Shown: positions 7,541-17,443, counted from the stretch's first letter. The stretch: DNA of 64,000 nucleotides from CAYRTV01 sp964505785 (GCA_964505785.1 CAZDJZ010000001.1:248001-312000), one strand, 5' to 3'. The notes: generated from the letters alone by a model not told the origin. A program made the numbers and translations.

Positions 7541-8692
7541 TCACCGGCTCCGGCTGATATGATAATGACTTACTTTCTCCTCCAGCCAGCGCCATATTTT
7601 TTTATGGAAATCCAAGCTGGGGGAATGATCCTTTAATATCAGAAAAGGAGTGAATTCTGTTTCATCCTCAGGAGTCATGCGAAACGAGGCGTCTTCATCC
7701 CACAGAAGAGGAAATTCCGGATGAAACTGGATGCCGAGGACATGAGGATATTTATTATGCGACAAGGCTTCGGTGATTTTTTCATCCAGAGTGGTGGCCG
7801 AAGCCTGGAAACCCATTCCCATTTTGTCGGCAGCCTGATGATGGGAGCTCAGAATTAAGGGCTTATCTTCACTTTCAAAGCCTAACTGCTCAATGAAAAA
7901 TCCTTCCTGGTTTAATCGGATAGGATGGAGATTATAGGAAAATAAACGGAATTGAGGATATAAACGAGCCCAGGGGTTGGTATGCCAGTTGTGGGGATTC
8001 AATTCTGCAATGTCTTCCAGAAAAGAAAGACCGTAAACGTCCGACCAGATATCCTGAATCATGGTTCCCCCGGTTCCTACATTCAGGGTCTGTTCTCCCA
8101 GACAGATTCCCAGAATGGGAAACTCAGGTGATTCTTTCAGGAAAGGTCTGAAATCCGGATCTTGGTGTCCGCCAAGAAGATGAAAAACAAAAGATAACTC
8201 AAAAAAATGGCGGAAGGGTGTCCGGATGGAAGTTAAGAGATGGGTTTTTTCTCCGTAAAGATAGGGTGGAATATCCGCTCCTCCGAAAAAAATAATTCCG
8301 TCGGATTGTTCAAAAATTCTTTGGAATTCAGGCGTCAATGGATTGGTTTGATAAAGATTGTCCTGAGTCAACTCTCCGGAAATTTCTTCAAAGGAGATCC
8401 AATCCAAGCCCTGCTCCCTCACCAAATCCCGTGACCGCTGATAATCCGTAAACTCTTCTTCATGATAAACGCCTACGACATGCAGGCTTGGGGGATCAAA
8501 CAAACCCCGGTTTTTTAGATTGATGAGAGCATGCAAACTGCCGGTTGAAGGATAGCATATTGTGAGCCGGAGGGCGCCGGAAGGGATTGTTTTCGTCTCT
8601 GCCGGGATTTCTTTTTTCTCCTGCGGAGCACATACGGATATAAACAAAATCACCGGGATCAAGATAATGCAAAGCTTCCAATTTTTGCTCAT
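7541..8692 (-). CDS. Class I glutamine amidotransferase-fold lipoprotein
   Basis: Protein of 383 residues with an N-terminal hydrophobic signal ending in a probable lipobox (FISVC, Cys near residue 21). Its domain resembles gamma-glutamyl-hydrolase/PuuD-type amidotransferases (peptidase C26): FFGGADIPP, the nucleophile elbow GICLGEQ and the His-Glu pair in GIQFHPEFP, so the catalytic triad looks complete. Location outside the cytoplasmic membrane would be unusual for a glutamine-using synthase and suggests hydrolysis of a gamma-glutamyl or similar amide; this is inference. GGAG precedes the ATG. It forms a two-gene unit with the oxidoreductase. Confidence 0.78.
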   Translation of the reverse strand: MSKNWKLCIILIPVILFISVCAPQEKKEIPAETKTIPSGALRLTICYPSTGSLHALINLKNRGLFDPPSLHVVGVYHEEEFTDYQRSRDLVREQGLDWISFEEISGELTQDNLYQTNPLTPEFQRIFEQSDGIIFFGGADIPPYLYGEKTHLLTSIRTPFRHFFELSFVFHLLGGHQDPDFRPFLKESPEFPILGICLGEQTLNVGTGGTMIQDIWSDVYGLSFLEDIAELNPHNWHTNPWARLYPQFRLFSYNLHPIRLNQEGFFIEQLGFESEDKPLILSSHHQAADKMGMGFQASATTLDEKITEALSHNKYPHVLGIQFHPEFPLLWDEDASFRMTPEDETEFTPFLILKDHSPSLDFHKKIWRWLEEKVSHYHISRSR

Positions 8693-8810
8693 TTTTTTTT
8701 CTCCAATCAGGACTATTCTATATGAGAATTATAAACTCCATTGCTGTGCAGCACAAGCTGCCGCCATGAACTTTTTAGACTTCTTTTTCGTCTATATAAA
8801 CGAAATGATG

Positions 8811-8916
8811 CTGACCTGGATTATTCACGGGCTAAAAAAAATTTAAAAGTGAAAAACTTTCCCGCGGATTTTCTTCTAAAAAACATCGCAATTTTTTTAT
8901 GAATAATTCAGGCTGA
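8811..8916. repeat. Dispersed repeat family A, complete copy (106 bp)
   Basis: Non-coding element with inverted ends: the left end reads ACCTGGATTATTCACGGGC (beta end), the right end on the opposite strand reads CAGCCTGAATTATTCATAAA (alpha end, followed by more A and TTGCGATG). The core is AT-rich with no ORF. It sits in the spacer between divergent genes. The alpha/beta pairing is the same as in the copies at 34971-35028 and 47691-47948. Confidence 0.75.
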
Positions 8917-8967
8917 GAGATTTAAATAGAGATCGAACCGGAAAGAGATATAAAACCGGAGGATGCA

Positions 8968-11103
8968 ATGAAAATACAACAATGGGCTGCGTTGACTTTA
9001 ATATATTTGATTTTTCCGTTTGTTTTAACGGCGGACGAAATGAAAAACGACTGGATAATACCGGAATTATCAGAAGCCCCGAAGATCGACGGCAAGCTGG
9101 ATAATCCAATCTGGGAAACGGAAGCCCTCAAAATCGAAGGTTTTCTTCAATTTTCTCCCGTTGAAAAAGGCCCGCCGACCCAAAAAACCGTCGCCTATCT
9201 TGGATATGACAAAAATAATCTATATATTGCTTTTCAATGCTATGATACGGAGCCGGAAAAAATCCGGGCTTCCATTACCCAGCGCGATAATGTGATGGAG
9301 GATGACTGGGTCCTGATCTTTCTGGATGCATTTAATGAAAAGAGACGTGCATATACTTTCATTCTCAATCCTTATGGTATCCAAATGGACGCTCTCCGCA
9401 TGGAGGAGGGCGGCAGCGATAACATGGATGACAGTTGGGATACGGTTTTTTATTCGGACGGCCAGGTGGATGAACAGGGATATACGGTTGAGATGGCGCT
9501 TCCTTTTAAAAGCATCCGTTTTCCGGACCGCCCGGAAAAGATTTGGGGATTGACCCTGGGCCGCACCATTGCCCGGAATGGAGAAATCATTCTTTGGCCT
9601 CCCATGTCTAAATCCCGGCCGGGATTGCTATGCCAGGCAGAGGAAATTCGCATTTCCGGGATTGTTGAAAAGGGGAAGAATTTTGAACTCATGCCGGTTT
9701 TCACTTCTCTTAAAACCAAAGGAAATAAAATTAATCCCCAACCGGGTTTGAATTTCAAATATGGAATCAGTTCAGATATCACTTTGGATATGACTGTGAA
9801 TCCGGATTTCAGCCAGATTGAGGCGGACACTCCTCAAATAGATGTCAACAAAAGGTTTGCACTTTATTATCCGGAAAAACGGCCCTTCTTTTTGGAGGGG
9901 ATGGAGATTTTCCGGTTCCCTGAAATCCAAATGGTTTATACCCGGCGGATTGTAGATCCTGTTGCCGGGGCCAAGCTGACCGGAAAGACCGGCAGATTCA
10001 CGTATGGGCTGCTTTCCGCATTGGATGGGAATCCGGCTGAGAATCTGTGGTCGATTAATGGATCTGGAAGTCCATCGTCAAAACAAGCCTTATTCAATGT
10101 ATTCCGGCTGAAGGCGGATTTATTTAAAGAGTCTTATCTGGGATTTTCTCTTACGGATAAGGAGATAGACGGTGATTATAACCGGGTTGCCGGGATTGAC
10201 GGACAATTTAAGTTTGGTGAGAAGTTTTTTCTGTCTTTCCAGGCGATGGGGTCGCAAACCCACAGCGATGAACGGCAAAGCAGTCTGGCGCCTGCTTTAT
10301 TCGGAGAATTTGGATATTATTCCCGGAATTGGGGAGGGGGTTTATTCTGGTTATCTTTGCATCCTGATTTCACGGCGGCTTCCGGATTTGTCAACCGGGT
10401 GGATTACCGGAGCTTCGGAGGCAGTGTTTATTATCAATTTTATCCGGAAAAACAATTTCTTAATCAAGTGCGGATCCAACTGCGGAGCGGACGCCGCTTA
10501 ACCTATGCTGGTGATGCCATGGAGGACGAATGGGTCTCTCTTTCCAGTCAGCTGCGATTCACTGAATTCAGTCAAATGAACCTTGAATTGCGCCGGGATT
10601 TGGAGAGATACGGCGGCATTGATTTTCAAAAAACATCCCTGGAGATGAATACCAGTCTTCTGCTGATTTCCTGGCTGCCGTTTGGAATGGCTTTCCGCAC
10701 AGGAGAAAGTATTTTCTATGACCTGGAAGAACCGTTCCTGGGTTACAGCAACGCTTACGGCCTGTTTTTCACCCTCAAGCCCGGAAAAAGGCTGCGCATG
10801 AGCCTGACCCTCAGCAAAGAGACTTTTTGGGAAAAATGGGGTGGAGAACAGGTATATGATTTCAATGTTCTGCGCCAGCAGAGCATCTATCAAATCAGTA
10901 AAACCCTTTCACTCCGAACGATTATAGATTACAATCATTTCAGTAAAAAGATCTATGGAAGCTTTTTGTTCAGCTATGTTCTGAAGCCTGGTACGGTTTT
11001 TTTCCTGGGGCTGGATAACAATATGCTGCAAAATAACAGCGGCCGGTACTTTCAGGATGACTACAGTGTGTTTCTTAAATTTTCATACTGGTTACGGATA
11101 TAA
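8968..11103 (+). CDS. CBM9-like / DUF5916 outer-membrane protein
   Basis: Protein of 711 residues with a signal peptide (about 1-22). An N-terminal carbohydrate-binding family 9-like domain (about 35-225) begins with PKIDGKLDNPIWE and includes YLGYDKNNLYIAFQCYD. The C-terminal DUF5916 region (about 235-711) is rich in alternating aromatic residues, contains DFSQIEADTPQIDVNKRF and YYPEKRPFFLEG, and ends in a hydrophobic strand, as in a beta-barrel anchored in the outer membrane. Such proteins are abundant in Acidobacteriota, Bacteroidota and Aminicenantes; their substrate is unknown. GGAGG lies 5 bases before the ATG. It appears to be monocistronic, with repeat copies on both sides. Confidence 0.85.
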   Translation: MKIQQWAALTLIYLIFPFVLTADEMKNDWIIPELSEAPKIDGKLDNPIWETEALKIEGFLQFSPVEKGPPTQKTVAYLGYDKNNLYIAFQCYDTEPEKIRASITQRDNVMEDDWVLIFLDAFNEKRRAYTFILNPYGIQMDALRMEEGGSDNMDDSWDTVFYSDGQVDEQGYTVEMALPFKSIRFPDRPEKIWGLTLGRTIARNGEIILWPPMSKSRPGLLCQAEEIRISGIVEKGKNFELMPVFTSLKTKGNKINPQPGLNFKYGISSDITLDMTVNPDFSQIEADTPQIDVNKRFALYYPEKRPFFLEGMEIFRFPEIQMVYTRRIVDPVAGAKLTGKTGRFTYGLLSALDGNPAENLWSINGSGSPSSKQALFNVFRLKADLFKESYLGFSLTDKEIDGDYNRVAGIDGQFKFGEKFFLSFQAMGSQTHSDERQSSLAPALFGEFGYYSRNWGGGLFWLSLHPDFTAASGFVNRVDYRSFGGSVYYQFYPEKQFLNQVRIQLRSGRRLTYAGDAMEDEWVSLSSQLRFTEFSQMNLELRRDLERYGGIDFQKTSLEMNTSLLLISWLPFGMAFRTGESIFYDLEEPFLGYSNAYGLFFTLKPGKRLRMSLTLSKETFWEKWGGEQVYDFNVLRQQSIYQISKTLSLRTIIDYNHFSKKIYGSFLFSYVLKPGTVFFLGLDNNMLQNNSGRYFQDDYSVFLKFSYWLRI

Positions 11104-11156
11104 ACGCGAAACGCAGAAAACCGGAAAATTGTGAAAGTATTTTAGACTGCTTCGTT

Positions 11157-11301
11157 TAGCCTGAATTATTCATAAAAAAATGCGATTAAGATTAAATATT
11201 GGAAGAGAAATAAATATCAGCTATTATAAAAAAATCAATGTATTTCGCGATGAGAAAGAAATTGCAAAAATCCCGCACTTTTTTTATGAAAATGCCAGGC
11301 A
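11157..11301. repeat. Dispersed repeat family A, degenerate copy
   Basis: The left end is AGCCTGAATTATTCATAAAA (alpha type); the right end, read in reverse, is TGCCTGGCATTTTCATAAAA, a mutated alpha type. The core is AT-rich and non-coding. Just outside the right end, AATTTTCGAACTAATA matches the start of the gamma hairpin variant found at 16811 and 46030. Confidence 0.55.
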
Positions 11302-11332
11302 ATTTTCGAACTAATAGGTCAGGATAAAAGTT

Positions 11333-14300
11333 ATGGCATTGGATTTCATAAAAAAAAGCCGGTCATTTCAGCAGTTGTTATCAGAACTTGAGGCAGGCAG
11401 CACCAGTCTGAATGTCTCTGGAATAACCGCGGCCGCCAAACCATATTTTTTGGCATCCCTTGTCCATGAGCTTAAGAGAACCGCCGTCTTTATAAGGCCG
11501 CCGGGAAGTTCCAGCAGTGACTTTGAACGGGAATGCCGGTTTTTTCTCAATAAATTTTCTTCTTACGTGAAAATCAATACATTGCCGGCTATGACGGATA
11601 ATCCGTACCAGGAAATTCCGCCTTCCATGGATGTGGTCTCTTCAAGGATGCGGTTTTTTTATGATTGGGTTATCGGCGGCGAAAGGCTGGTTATAACCAG
11701 TTTGCCGGGATTGCTCAAACCTATTCCTTCTATGGATTATATGTCTGAATTTTTTTTGGAGCTTGATCCGGGAACCTCGATTAACCGGGAGCGTTTATTG
11801 ACAATTCTGGAAGAATATGGATATGAGCGTCAGGATATTATCAATTCACACGGAGAATATGCATGCAGGGGGGGGATCGTGGATGTATTTTCACCCTGGG
11901 AAGATAATCCTTACCGCATTGAACTGCGGGGCGATGAAATATATTCTTTACGTGAATTTGATTCTGCCACCCAGCGCACCCTGAAGCGTGTTGACAGTCT
12001 GGTTTTGCCGTCCTTGAGGGAATTCCCCTTTAATCCTGAGTTCATTCAAGAGTGGCAGGCTCATGCGGAAAAAACGGCAAACCTTAAGCAAAACGATGAC
12101 CTCAATGCCCGGATTGAGCGGCTGCATGCCGGCGATGTTTATCCTTCCTTTACGGTTCACAGCCTGCTGAACCGGAAACACTTTGTTTCTTTTTTTGATT
12201 ATCTGGAAGATGCTGTGTTTATTATTGATGATTTTTCCCGGGTGGAAATGGAATGGAAAATTATGCGAAAGGATTGGCGGGAGCAATATGAGGAAGTTGT
12301 ATCCCGCAACCAATTCGCTCTTCCTCCAGAAGATATTTTCCCCGCTGGTCTTTGGGAAAACATCAAAAAGCAGTCGCTTCATTTTAATACGATTGGAGAC
12401 CAAAGTGACCATATCACTTTTTCTTTTCAGCCGGTTCCCCGGTTTGAAAATAGAATTCCTTTCTTTTTGAAATATCTGCATAAAATACAGTCCGAAGGAG
12501 AGGTTTGCACTATTTTTTTTTCAGGGGAAGGCGTGCGGGAAAAATTAGCTTTTCTCCTGCAGGAAAACCGGATCCCTTTTATCAAATCAGACGACCCTTT
12601 TTTTCAACCCCGGGATGAATCCTTAATTTTATCCAAAGGCCGGCTGAAACGGGGATTCCGTTTTCCGGAACAGCGGGTCAGCTTTTTTTCCGAATCCGAT
12701 ATTTTCACTCAAGAAAGAGTTTTGCTTCGCCGCCGCCGTTCCCGGCCTTTTTCGACTCAGTTCCAGGATTTAAAAGCCGGTGATTATGTTGTTCACACCG
12801 ATTATGGAATCGGCATGTTCAAGGGACTGGTCAAGATGGGGATTGACGGAAAAAAGCAGGAATTTATTGAAATTGTTTATCTGGATGATGATAAACTTTT
12901 TGTTCCCATGGAAGATTTGAATCTGGTGCAAAAGTATTCCCAATTGGATAAAGCGGCTCCTCCGCTTAGTAAACTGGGCTCACCCCAATGGGAAAAGACA
13001 AAAGCCAGAACTAAAAAGGCTATTGAAAAAATGGCGAAAGAATTGCTTCAGCTCTACGCCAGGAGAAAGGCGGTTCAAGGTTACCGCTTCAGCCGGGAAG
13101 GCCGTTGGATGGATGATTTTGAAAAAACATTTGAATATGAAGAAACCGGAGACCAGTTAACATCGATTGAGGATGTGCTGAAAGATATGGAATCGGATAC
13201 TCCAATGGACCGTCTTATATGCGGGGATGTCGGATATGGAAAAACGGAAGTTGCCGCCCGGGCAGCGTTCAAAGCGGTTATGGACGGGAAGCAAGTGGCG
13301 GTTCTATGCCCCACTACGGTTTTAGCGAGTCAGCATTTCAAAACTTTTTCTAGCCGGATGGTTCTGTTTCCTGTGAGGGTTGAAGCATTGACCCGCATGC
13401 AAACCAAAAAAGAGCAGGAAGCTGTACTGAAAGACATGGAGGCGGGTTTGGTGGATATTATCATCGGAACACACCGGATTTTGTCTGATGATGTAAAATT
13501 GCGGGACCTGGGCTTGCTGATTGTTGATGAAGAACAGAGGTTTGGGGTTAAGCACAAGGAAAAAATCAAGCAGATGAAAACCAATATTGATGTCTTGACC
13601 CTGACGGCAACCCCGATTCCCCGCACGTTAAACATGTCTCTGACCGGATTGCGGGATATCAGCCTGATCGAAACGCCGCCCCGGGACCGCCTTGCTATTC
13701 ACACGGTGGTGACACCGTTTAATCGAAATCTCATAACCTCAGCCGCGAGGAAAGAATTGGCGCGGGACGGACAAGTGTATTTTGTTCATAACCGCGTCAA
13801 TGATATAGAGACTATTGTTGGCATGATAAAAAAATGGGTCCCTGAGGCCCGGGTGACGGCCGTTCACGGACAGATGTCCGGTTCCGGACTCGAAAAGAAA
13901 ATGTTGGAATTTATTAGAGGACGTTTTAATGTTTTGGTTTCCACTACAATCATTGAGAATGGAATAGATATTCCCCGGGTCAATACATTAATTGTTAACC
14001 GTGCTGACCGGTTTGGACTGGCTCAGCTTTATCAGCTGCGTGGACGGGTTGGCCGGTCGACACGCCAGGCCTTTGCCTATTTTCTGGTTCCTCCCTATGA
14101 AGAAATAACCCAGCAGGCAAAAGAAAGACTGTCAGCTTTAAAGGAATTCACAGAGTTGGGTTCAGGGTTCAGGCTGGCTGCCAGAGATCTTGAAATCCGG
14201 GGCGCTGGAAATTTTTTAGGGGCTGATCAGCATGGATATATGGAAGCGGTGGGATTTGACTATTATATGAATGTGATGGAACGCACGGTGCGGGAATTGA

Positions 14301-14755
14301 AAGGAGAAAAAACGGAAGAGATTAAAACCAGAATCAACCTTAAGGTGGATATCAGGATTCCGGAAGCCTACCTCCCCCAGGTCAACCTGCGGTTGAATCT
14401 GTATAAACGGGTATCATCCATAGACAGCCTGAAAGAATTGAAGCAAATCGAAGAAGAAACGGCTGACCGTTTCGGTCCTGTCCCTTCTACGGTTTGTCAT
14501 CTTTTCCGTTATGGTGCCATCAAGTTTTTAGCCGGCTGCTTAAAGATTGAATCCATTGACCGCATCGGCGACAAACTTATTTTTAAATTTTTTCCGGATT
14601 CGAAAGCGGATCCTGGGCAATTTGTGAGAATATTGAATGACTATTCCGGGTCTGTCACGCCTGACGGAATGATGACTTTAAAAGCCGCCGGCGGCAATTC
14701 CGGCAAATTGATGGATGAAACCATATCAATCCTAAAAGAGTTAATGATATTATGA
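11333..14755 (+). CDS. mfd: Transcription-repair coupling factor
   Basis: DNA translocase that removes RNA polymerase stalled at lesions and recruits UvrA. The 1140 residues follow the Mfd order: UvrB-homology N-terminal region (about 1-370), RNA-polymerase interaction domain (about 475-550, GDYVVHTDYGIGMFKGL), and helicase domains with Walker A GDVGYGKTE, DEEQ box LIVDEEQRFGV, TATPIPRTLNMSL, and the translocation region DLEIRGAGNFLG. The C-terminal D7 domain ends the protein. Length is normal. The start ATG has only a weak AGGA upstream. A repeat copy fills the space before it, and the operon continues with the foldase genes. Confidence 0.96.
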   Translation: MALDFIKKSRSFQQLLSELEAGSTSLNVSGITAAAKPYFLASLVHELKRTAVFIRPPGSSSSDFERECRFFLNKFSSYVKINTLPAMTDNPYQEIPPSMDVVSSRMRFFYDWVIGGERLVITSLPGLLKPIPSMDYMSEFFLELDPGTSINRERLLTILEEYGYERQDIINSHGEYACRGGIVDVFSPWEDNPYRIELRGDEIYSLREFDSATQRTLKRVDSLVLPSLREFPFNPEFIQEWQAHAEKTANLKQNDDLNARIERLHAGDVYPSFTVHSLLNRKHFVSFFDYLEDAVFIIDDFSRVEMEWKIMRKDWREQYEEVVSRNQFALPPEDIFPAGLWENIKKQSLHFNTIGDQSDHITFSFQPVPRFENRIPFFLKYLHKIQSEGEVCTIFFSGEGVREKLAFLLQENRIPFIKSDDPFFQPRDESLILSKGRLKRGFRFPEQRVSFFSESDIFTQERVLLRRRRSRPFSTQFQDLKAGDYVVHTDYGIGMFKGLVKMGIDGKKQEFIEIVYLDDDKLFVPMEDLNLVQKYSQLDKAAPPLSKLGSPQWEKTKARTKKAIEKMAKELLQLYARRKAVQGYRFSREGRWMDDFEKTFEYEETGDQLTSIEDVLKDMESDTPMDRLICGDVGYGKTEVAARAAFKAVMDGKQVAVLCPTTVLASQHFKTFSSRMVLFPVRVEALTRMQTKKEQEAVLKDMEAGLVDIIIGTHRILSDDVKLRDLGLLIVDEEQRFGVKHKEKIKQMKTNIDVLTLTATPIPRTLNMSLTGLRDISLIETPPRDRLAIHTVVTPFNRNLITSAARKELARDGQVYFVHNRVNDIETIVGMIKKWVPEARVTAVHGQMSGSGLEKKMLEFIRGRFNVLVSTTIIENGIDIPRVNTLIVNRADRFGLAQLYQLRGRVGRSTRQAFAYFLVPPYEEITQQAKERLSALKEFTELGSGFRLAARDLEIRGAGNFLGADQHGYMEAVGFDYYMNVMERTVRELKGEKTEEIKTRINLKVDIRIPEAYLPQVNLRLNLYKRVSSIDSLKELKQIEEETADRFGPVPSTVCHLFRYGAIKFLAGCLKIESIDRIGDKLIFKFFPDSKADPGQFVRILNDYSGSVTPDGMMTLKAAGGNSGKLMDETISILKELMIL

Positions 14756-14763
14756 AAGCACCA

Positions 14764-14840
14764 TGCCTGGATTATTTGCAGGCAGGGGCGCTGTTAATGC
14801 GGGAACATTTTTTTATCCAAGTCAGGCTTGTTCATTATTC
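14764..14840. repeat. Possible degenerate repeat A copy
   Basis: TGCCTGGATTATTTGCAGG near the left and TTTTTTTATCCAAGTCAGGC toward the right resemble family A ends with substitutions. The match is weaker than for the other copies; the tract lies between mfd and the next gene. Confidence 0.35.
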
Positions 14841-14872
14841 GGATAAGTTGTTATAATAAGCCGGGTATTTTG

Positions 14873-15811
14873 ATGCATAAACAAATTGGAATTTTTTTAC
14901 TGCTTATATTTTTAATCTGGAGTTGTGATAATAGTGACGCGGAAGGAGGATATGCTTCCACCCGCGAGGGGCGCAATGTTGTTCTCACTATTGACGGCGC
15001 CGAATATACAAATGCGGATTACTTGAGATACGTGAAGGTGACAACCGGGCAGGAATTTGCATCTTTATCGCCTGAGGCATTAAAGGAATTGGTCAATAGT
15101 TTTATTGAAGAAAAGCTGCTGCTGCGGGCGGCGGAGAAAGCCGGCGTTGCTTTAACCTCCGACGAAAAGAGGAGATATACGAAAGGGGTATTGGGTGAGG
15201 ATAGCGGCGAGATTTCTTTAGATGAAAATCCCAGGCTGCAGCCGTTCCTGGATAAGTATTTGGTGGAAAAATTTACGGCTGGGCTTATCCAGGGGCTTGA
15301 GGTTGGAGATGAAGGTATTGAAAGGTATTATGAAGAGCATAAAAGGGATTTCTTGCGGCCGGAAAGAGTAAGAGTCAGTCAGATTCTTTTAGAGACCCAG
15401 GAACAGGCGGTCGAAGCCTTGGAAAAAGTCAAGGGGAAGGAGGAAGAGATCTTCCGGAATACAGCCCGCACTATGTCTATGGGCATGGAAGCGTCTCGCG
15501 GCGGCAAGATGGGAGTTTTTGCAATGGGGCAGCTTCCTGTGGAAATGGACAATGTTATTTTTCAATTAAAAAAAGACGAGGTAAGCCAGATCGTTGAGTC
15601 TGCATATGGGTATCATATTTTCCGGCTGGATGAAAAGCTGGAACAAACTTTGATGACGCCGGAAGAAGCAGCGCCTGAAATCAAAAAAATCCTGCTTAAC
15701 CGCAGAATCGAGAGTTATATGGAAACCTATTTGGAGGAACTCAAAAATCATTTAGACTGGTCCTTCCATTCCGACCGGCTGGCTCAGCCCAAGCAAGAGG
15801 ACATGCAATGA
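14873..15811 (+). CDS. PpiC/parvulin-type peptidyl-prolyl isomerase lipoprotein
   Basis: Periplasm-facing foldase of 312 residues. A signal peptide ends in a lipobox-like LIWSC (Cys about residue 18), giving a lipid anchor. A SurA/PrsA-like helical N-domain (about 35-170) precedes a parvulin domain (about 175-270) with VRVSQILLETQEQAVEAL, RGGKMGVFAMGQLP and SAYGYHIFRLDE. It likely assists folding of exported or outer-membrane proteins. The ATG at 14873 is chosen because an upstream TTG would add residues before the signal peptide; the ribosome site is weak. The stop overlaps the next start (ATGA). Confidence 0.88.
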   Translation: MHKQIGIFLLLIFLIWSCDNSDAEGGYASTREGRNVVLTIDGAEYTNADYLRYVKVTTGQEFASLSPEALKELVNSFIEEKLLLRAAEKAGVALTSDEKRRYTKGVLGEDSGEISLDENPRLQPFLDKYLVEKFTAGLIQGLEVGDEGIERYYEEHKRDFLRPERVRVSQILLETQEQAVEALEKVKGKEEEIFRNTARTMSMGMEASRGGKMGVFAMGQLPVEMDNVIFQLKKDEVSQIVESAYGYHIFRLDEKLEQTLMTPEEAAPEIKKILLNRRIESYMETYLEELKNHLDWSFHSDRLAQPKQEDMQ

Positions 15812-16800
15812 TTAAAATAAAGACAACTGTTTTTTTTATATTCTTTTTGGCCGCCGGCTTATTTTCCTTTCAGGGAGAAGTCATTGAGGCTATTGTCGCT
15901 GTGGTGGAAGACGACGTTATCACCTTGTCTGAAATCAGATCCGAATACCGGATGCGGGCGGAGGCTATTCGCTCACAACTTGAAGGAGAACAGCTTTCAG
16001 CGCAGTTGAAGCTTATGAAAGATAATTTATTGGAAGAGATGATCACCAATAAGCTATTGCTGCAAAAAGCCAAAAATCAAGGAATAGATGTGACTGAACA
16101 ATTAAATATGCAAATCGAATCGTTAAAGGAAGAAAACGGTTTTGAGACCGACGGCCAGCTTATTCAGGCTATGCGCCAGCAAGGAATTGTCTTTGAGGAA
16201 TGGAAAAATGAAATGAAAGAAAACCTGTTAAGGCAGGCTGTCATATTCAATGAAATTGGGCAAAGCATTGTTGTTGATGATACCGAGGTGGTCAACTATT
16301 ACCAGGAACACCGCCTGGAGTTTGAAGAACCGGTGGAGTATACCATTAAGGCAATTTATTTGTCAGGCGAAGATAAAATTAAAGAAGAAGCCCGGAGTAC
16401 GATGGATGAAATCCTGGGCAAGCTCAATGCAGGTGAAGATTTTAGTGACTTGGCTGCAGAATATTCAGACCTTGAAGTTGCTGAAGAAGAAGAAGACGAT
16501 GAATCCCGGGGGCTTTTGGGAAGTTATCAGCCGGGTGATTTAAACCCCGCTTTGGAAAGAGAAGTTGAAAAATTGGGAAAAGGGGATGTTTCCTCCTGGA
16601 TAGAAGCACAGAATGGATGGTGGCTGCTTAAACTTGTGAATAAAAAGGAGAGCCGGATCAAGGAATTTGGGGAAGTGAGAAATGAAATTGAACGGACCCT
16701 TTATCAGCGGAGACAGCAGCAGGCCATAGAGGAATATGTAACAAAGCTCCGTGATGATAGTTATGTTAAGATTATTATTGAAAATCCTTTTGATAATTAA
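15808..16800 (+). CDS. surA: SurA-like periplasmic chaperone / PPIase
   Basis: Secreted protein of 330 residues: signal peptide (about 1-22), SurA N-terminal domain (VVEDDVITLSEI, then MKDNLLEEMITNKLLLQKAK), and one parvulin domain (about 175-290) with SRGLLGSYQPGDLNPALE and AQNGWWLLKLV. E. coli SurA has two parvulin domains; this one has one, like many shorter homologues. An acidic insert (EVAEEEEDDES) lies inside the parvulin domain. It is translationally coupled to the preceding lipoprotein foldase, so the two may act together on outer-membrane protein precursors. Symbol given by domain similarity only. Confidence 0.82.
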   Translation: MIKIKTTVFFIFFLAAGLFSFQGEVIEAIVAVVEDDVITLSEIRSEYRMRAEAIRSQLEGEQLSAQLKLMKDNLLEEMITNKLLLQKAKNQGIDVTEQLNMQIESLKEENGFETDGQLIQAMRQQGIVFEEWKNEMKENLLRQAVIFNEIGQSIVVDDTEVVNYYQEHRLEFEEPVEYTIKAIYLSGEDKIKEEARSTMDEILGKLNAGEDFSDLAAEYSDLEVAEEEEDDESRGLLGSYQPGDLNPALEREVEKLGKGDVSSWIEAQNGWWLLKLVNKKESRIKEFGEVRNEIERTLYQRRQQQAIEEYVTKLRDDSYVKIIIENPFDN

Positions 16801-16810
16801 CCGGACTTAT

Positions 16811-16853
16811 TAGCCTGGATTATTAGTTCGAAAATGGCCCGAAAGGGTCGTCG
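16811..16853. repeat. Family A-like end with GNRA-capped hairpin (gamma variant)
   Basis: AGCCTGGATTATTAGTTCG is followed by AAAATGGCCCGAAAGGGTCG. GGCCC-GAAA-GGGTC forms a 5-bp stem with one G-U pair and a GAAA tetraloop. The copy at 45990-46030 (reverse) has GACCC-GAAA-GGGTC, fully paired, so the stem is kept while one base differs. Confidence 0.6.
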
Positions 16854-16871
16854 TGAGGAGCAGGCTTTGAT

Positions 16872-17420
16872 TTATTTTTTGATTTCCGGTTGTTTTTCTT
16901 GGCCGACTTCTTCCGGTTCTTCAAAATTAATTTCCCGGGATACATCATAGTCTCCGATATGGACGTATTGAGAACCCTTTGATTTGGCGAATAAACGTAT
17001 ACTTACGGTTTTCCATTCGGGATTATTTTTAAAATGGCTGATGGATTTTCCTTCGACACCGAAATTACTCTGCAAGGAAATGTTTTCGCTGGTTTCTCCG
17101 CGCTGAACAGCATCCCCGCGGATTCCAGCAATGAAATTGTCTCCAAGATTTTCCTGATCGCCTTCAAATCTGAAGATGCCGTTGAAATAGATGAAGGTTA
17201 ACGGCTCATTCCCTACGTTTTTAACCTTAAAGTCCATTGCCGGCACTAAGGTCAATTTTGGAGGCCAGGGCTGATAATATTTTTTTTCCCACCGTGAATA
17301 GACATCAACGATCTCAATCGAATCTTTTAATTCTTCCGCACTCATTCCCTTGGAACAACCGATGTTCAGCATCGAAAAACCCATAACAGCGATAAGAGCC
17401 AAGATCCATTTTATCTTCAT
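16872..17420 (-). CDS. Hypothetical lipoprotein
   Basis: Lipoprotein of 182 residues with a clear signal and lipobox (MLNIGC, Cys about residue 22). The mature part has a beta-rich look: VPAMDFKVKNVGNEPLTFIYFNGIFRF resembles comparative 'additional strand' or FxLYD-like domains that follow exported proteins. No catalytic motif is visible. The start follows a strong AAGGAGG. It lies alone between SurA (convergent) and the YibQ operon (same strand, 160 bases upstream). Function not recognised. Confidence 0.75.
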   Translation of the reverse strand: MKIKWILALIAVMGFSMLNIGCSKGMSAEELKDSIEIVDVYSRWEKKYYQPWPPKLTLVPAMDFKVKNVGNEPLTFIYFNGIFRFEGDQENLGDNFIAGIRGDAVQRGETSENISLQSNFGVEGKSISHFKNNPEWKTVSIRLFAKSKGSQYVHIGDYDVSREINFEEPEEVGQEKQPEIKK

Positions 17421-17443
17421 CTTCGATTCCTCCTTATTGACTT

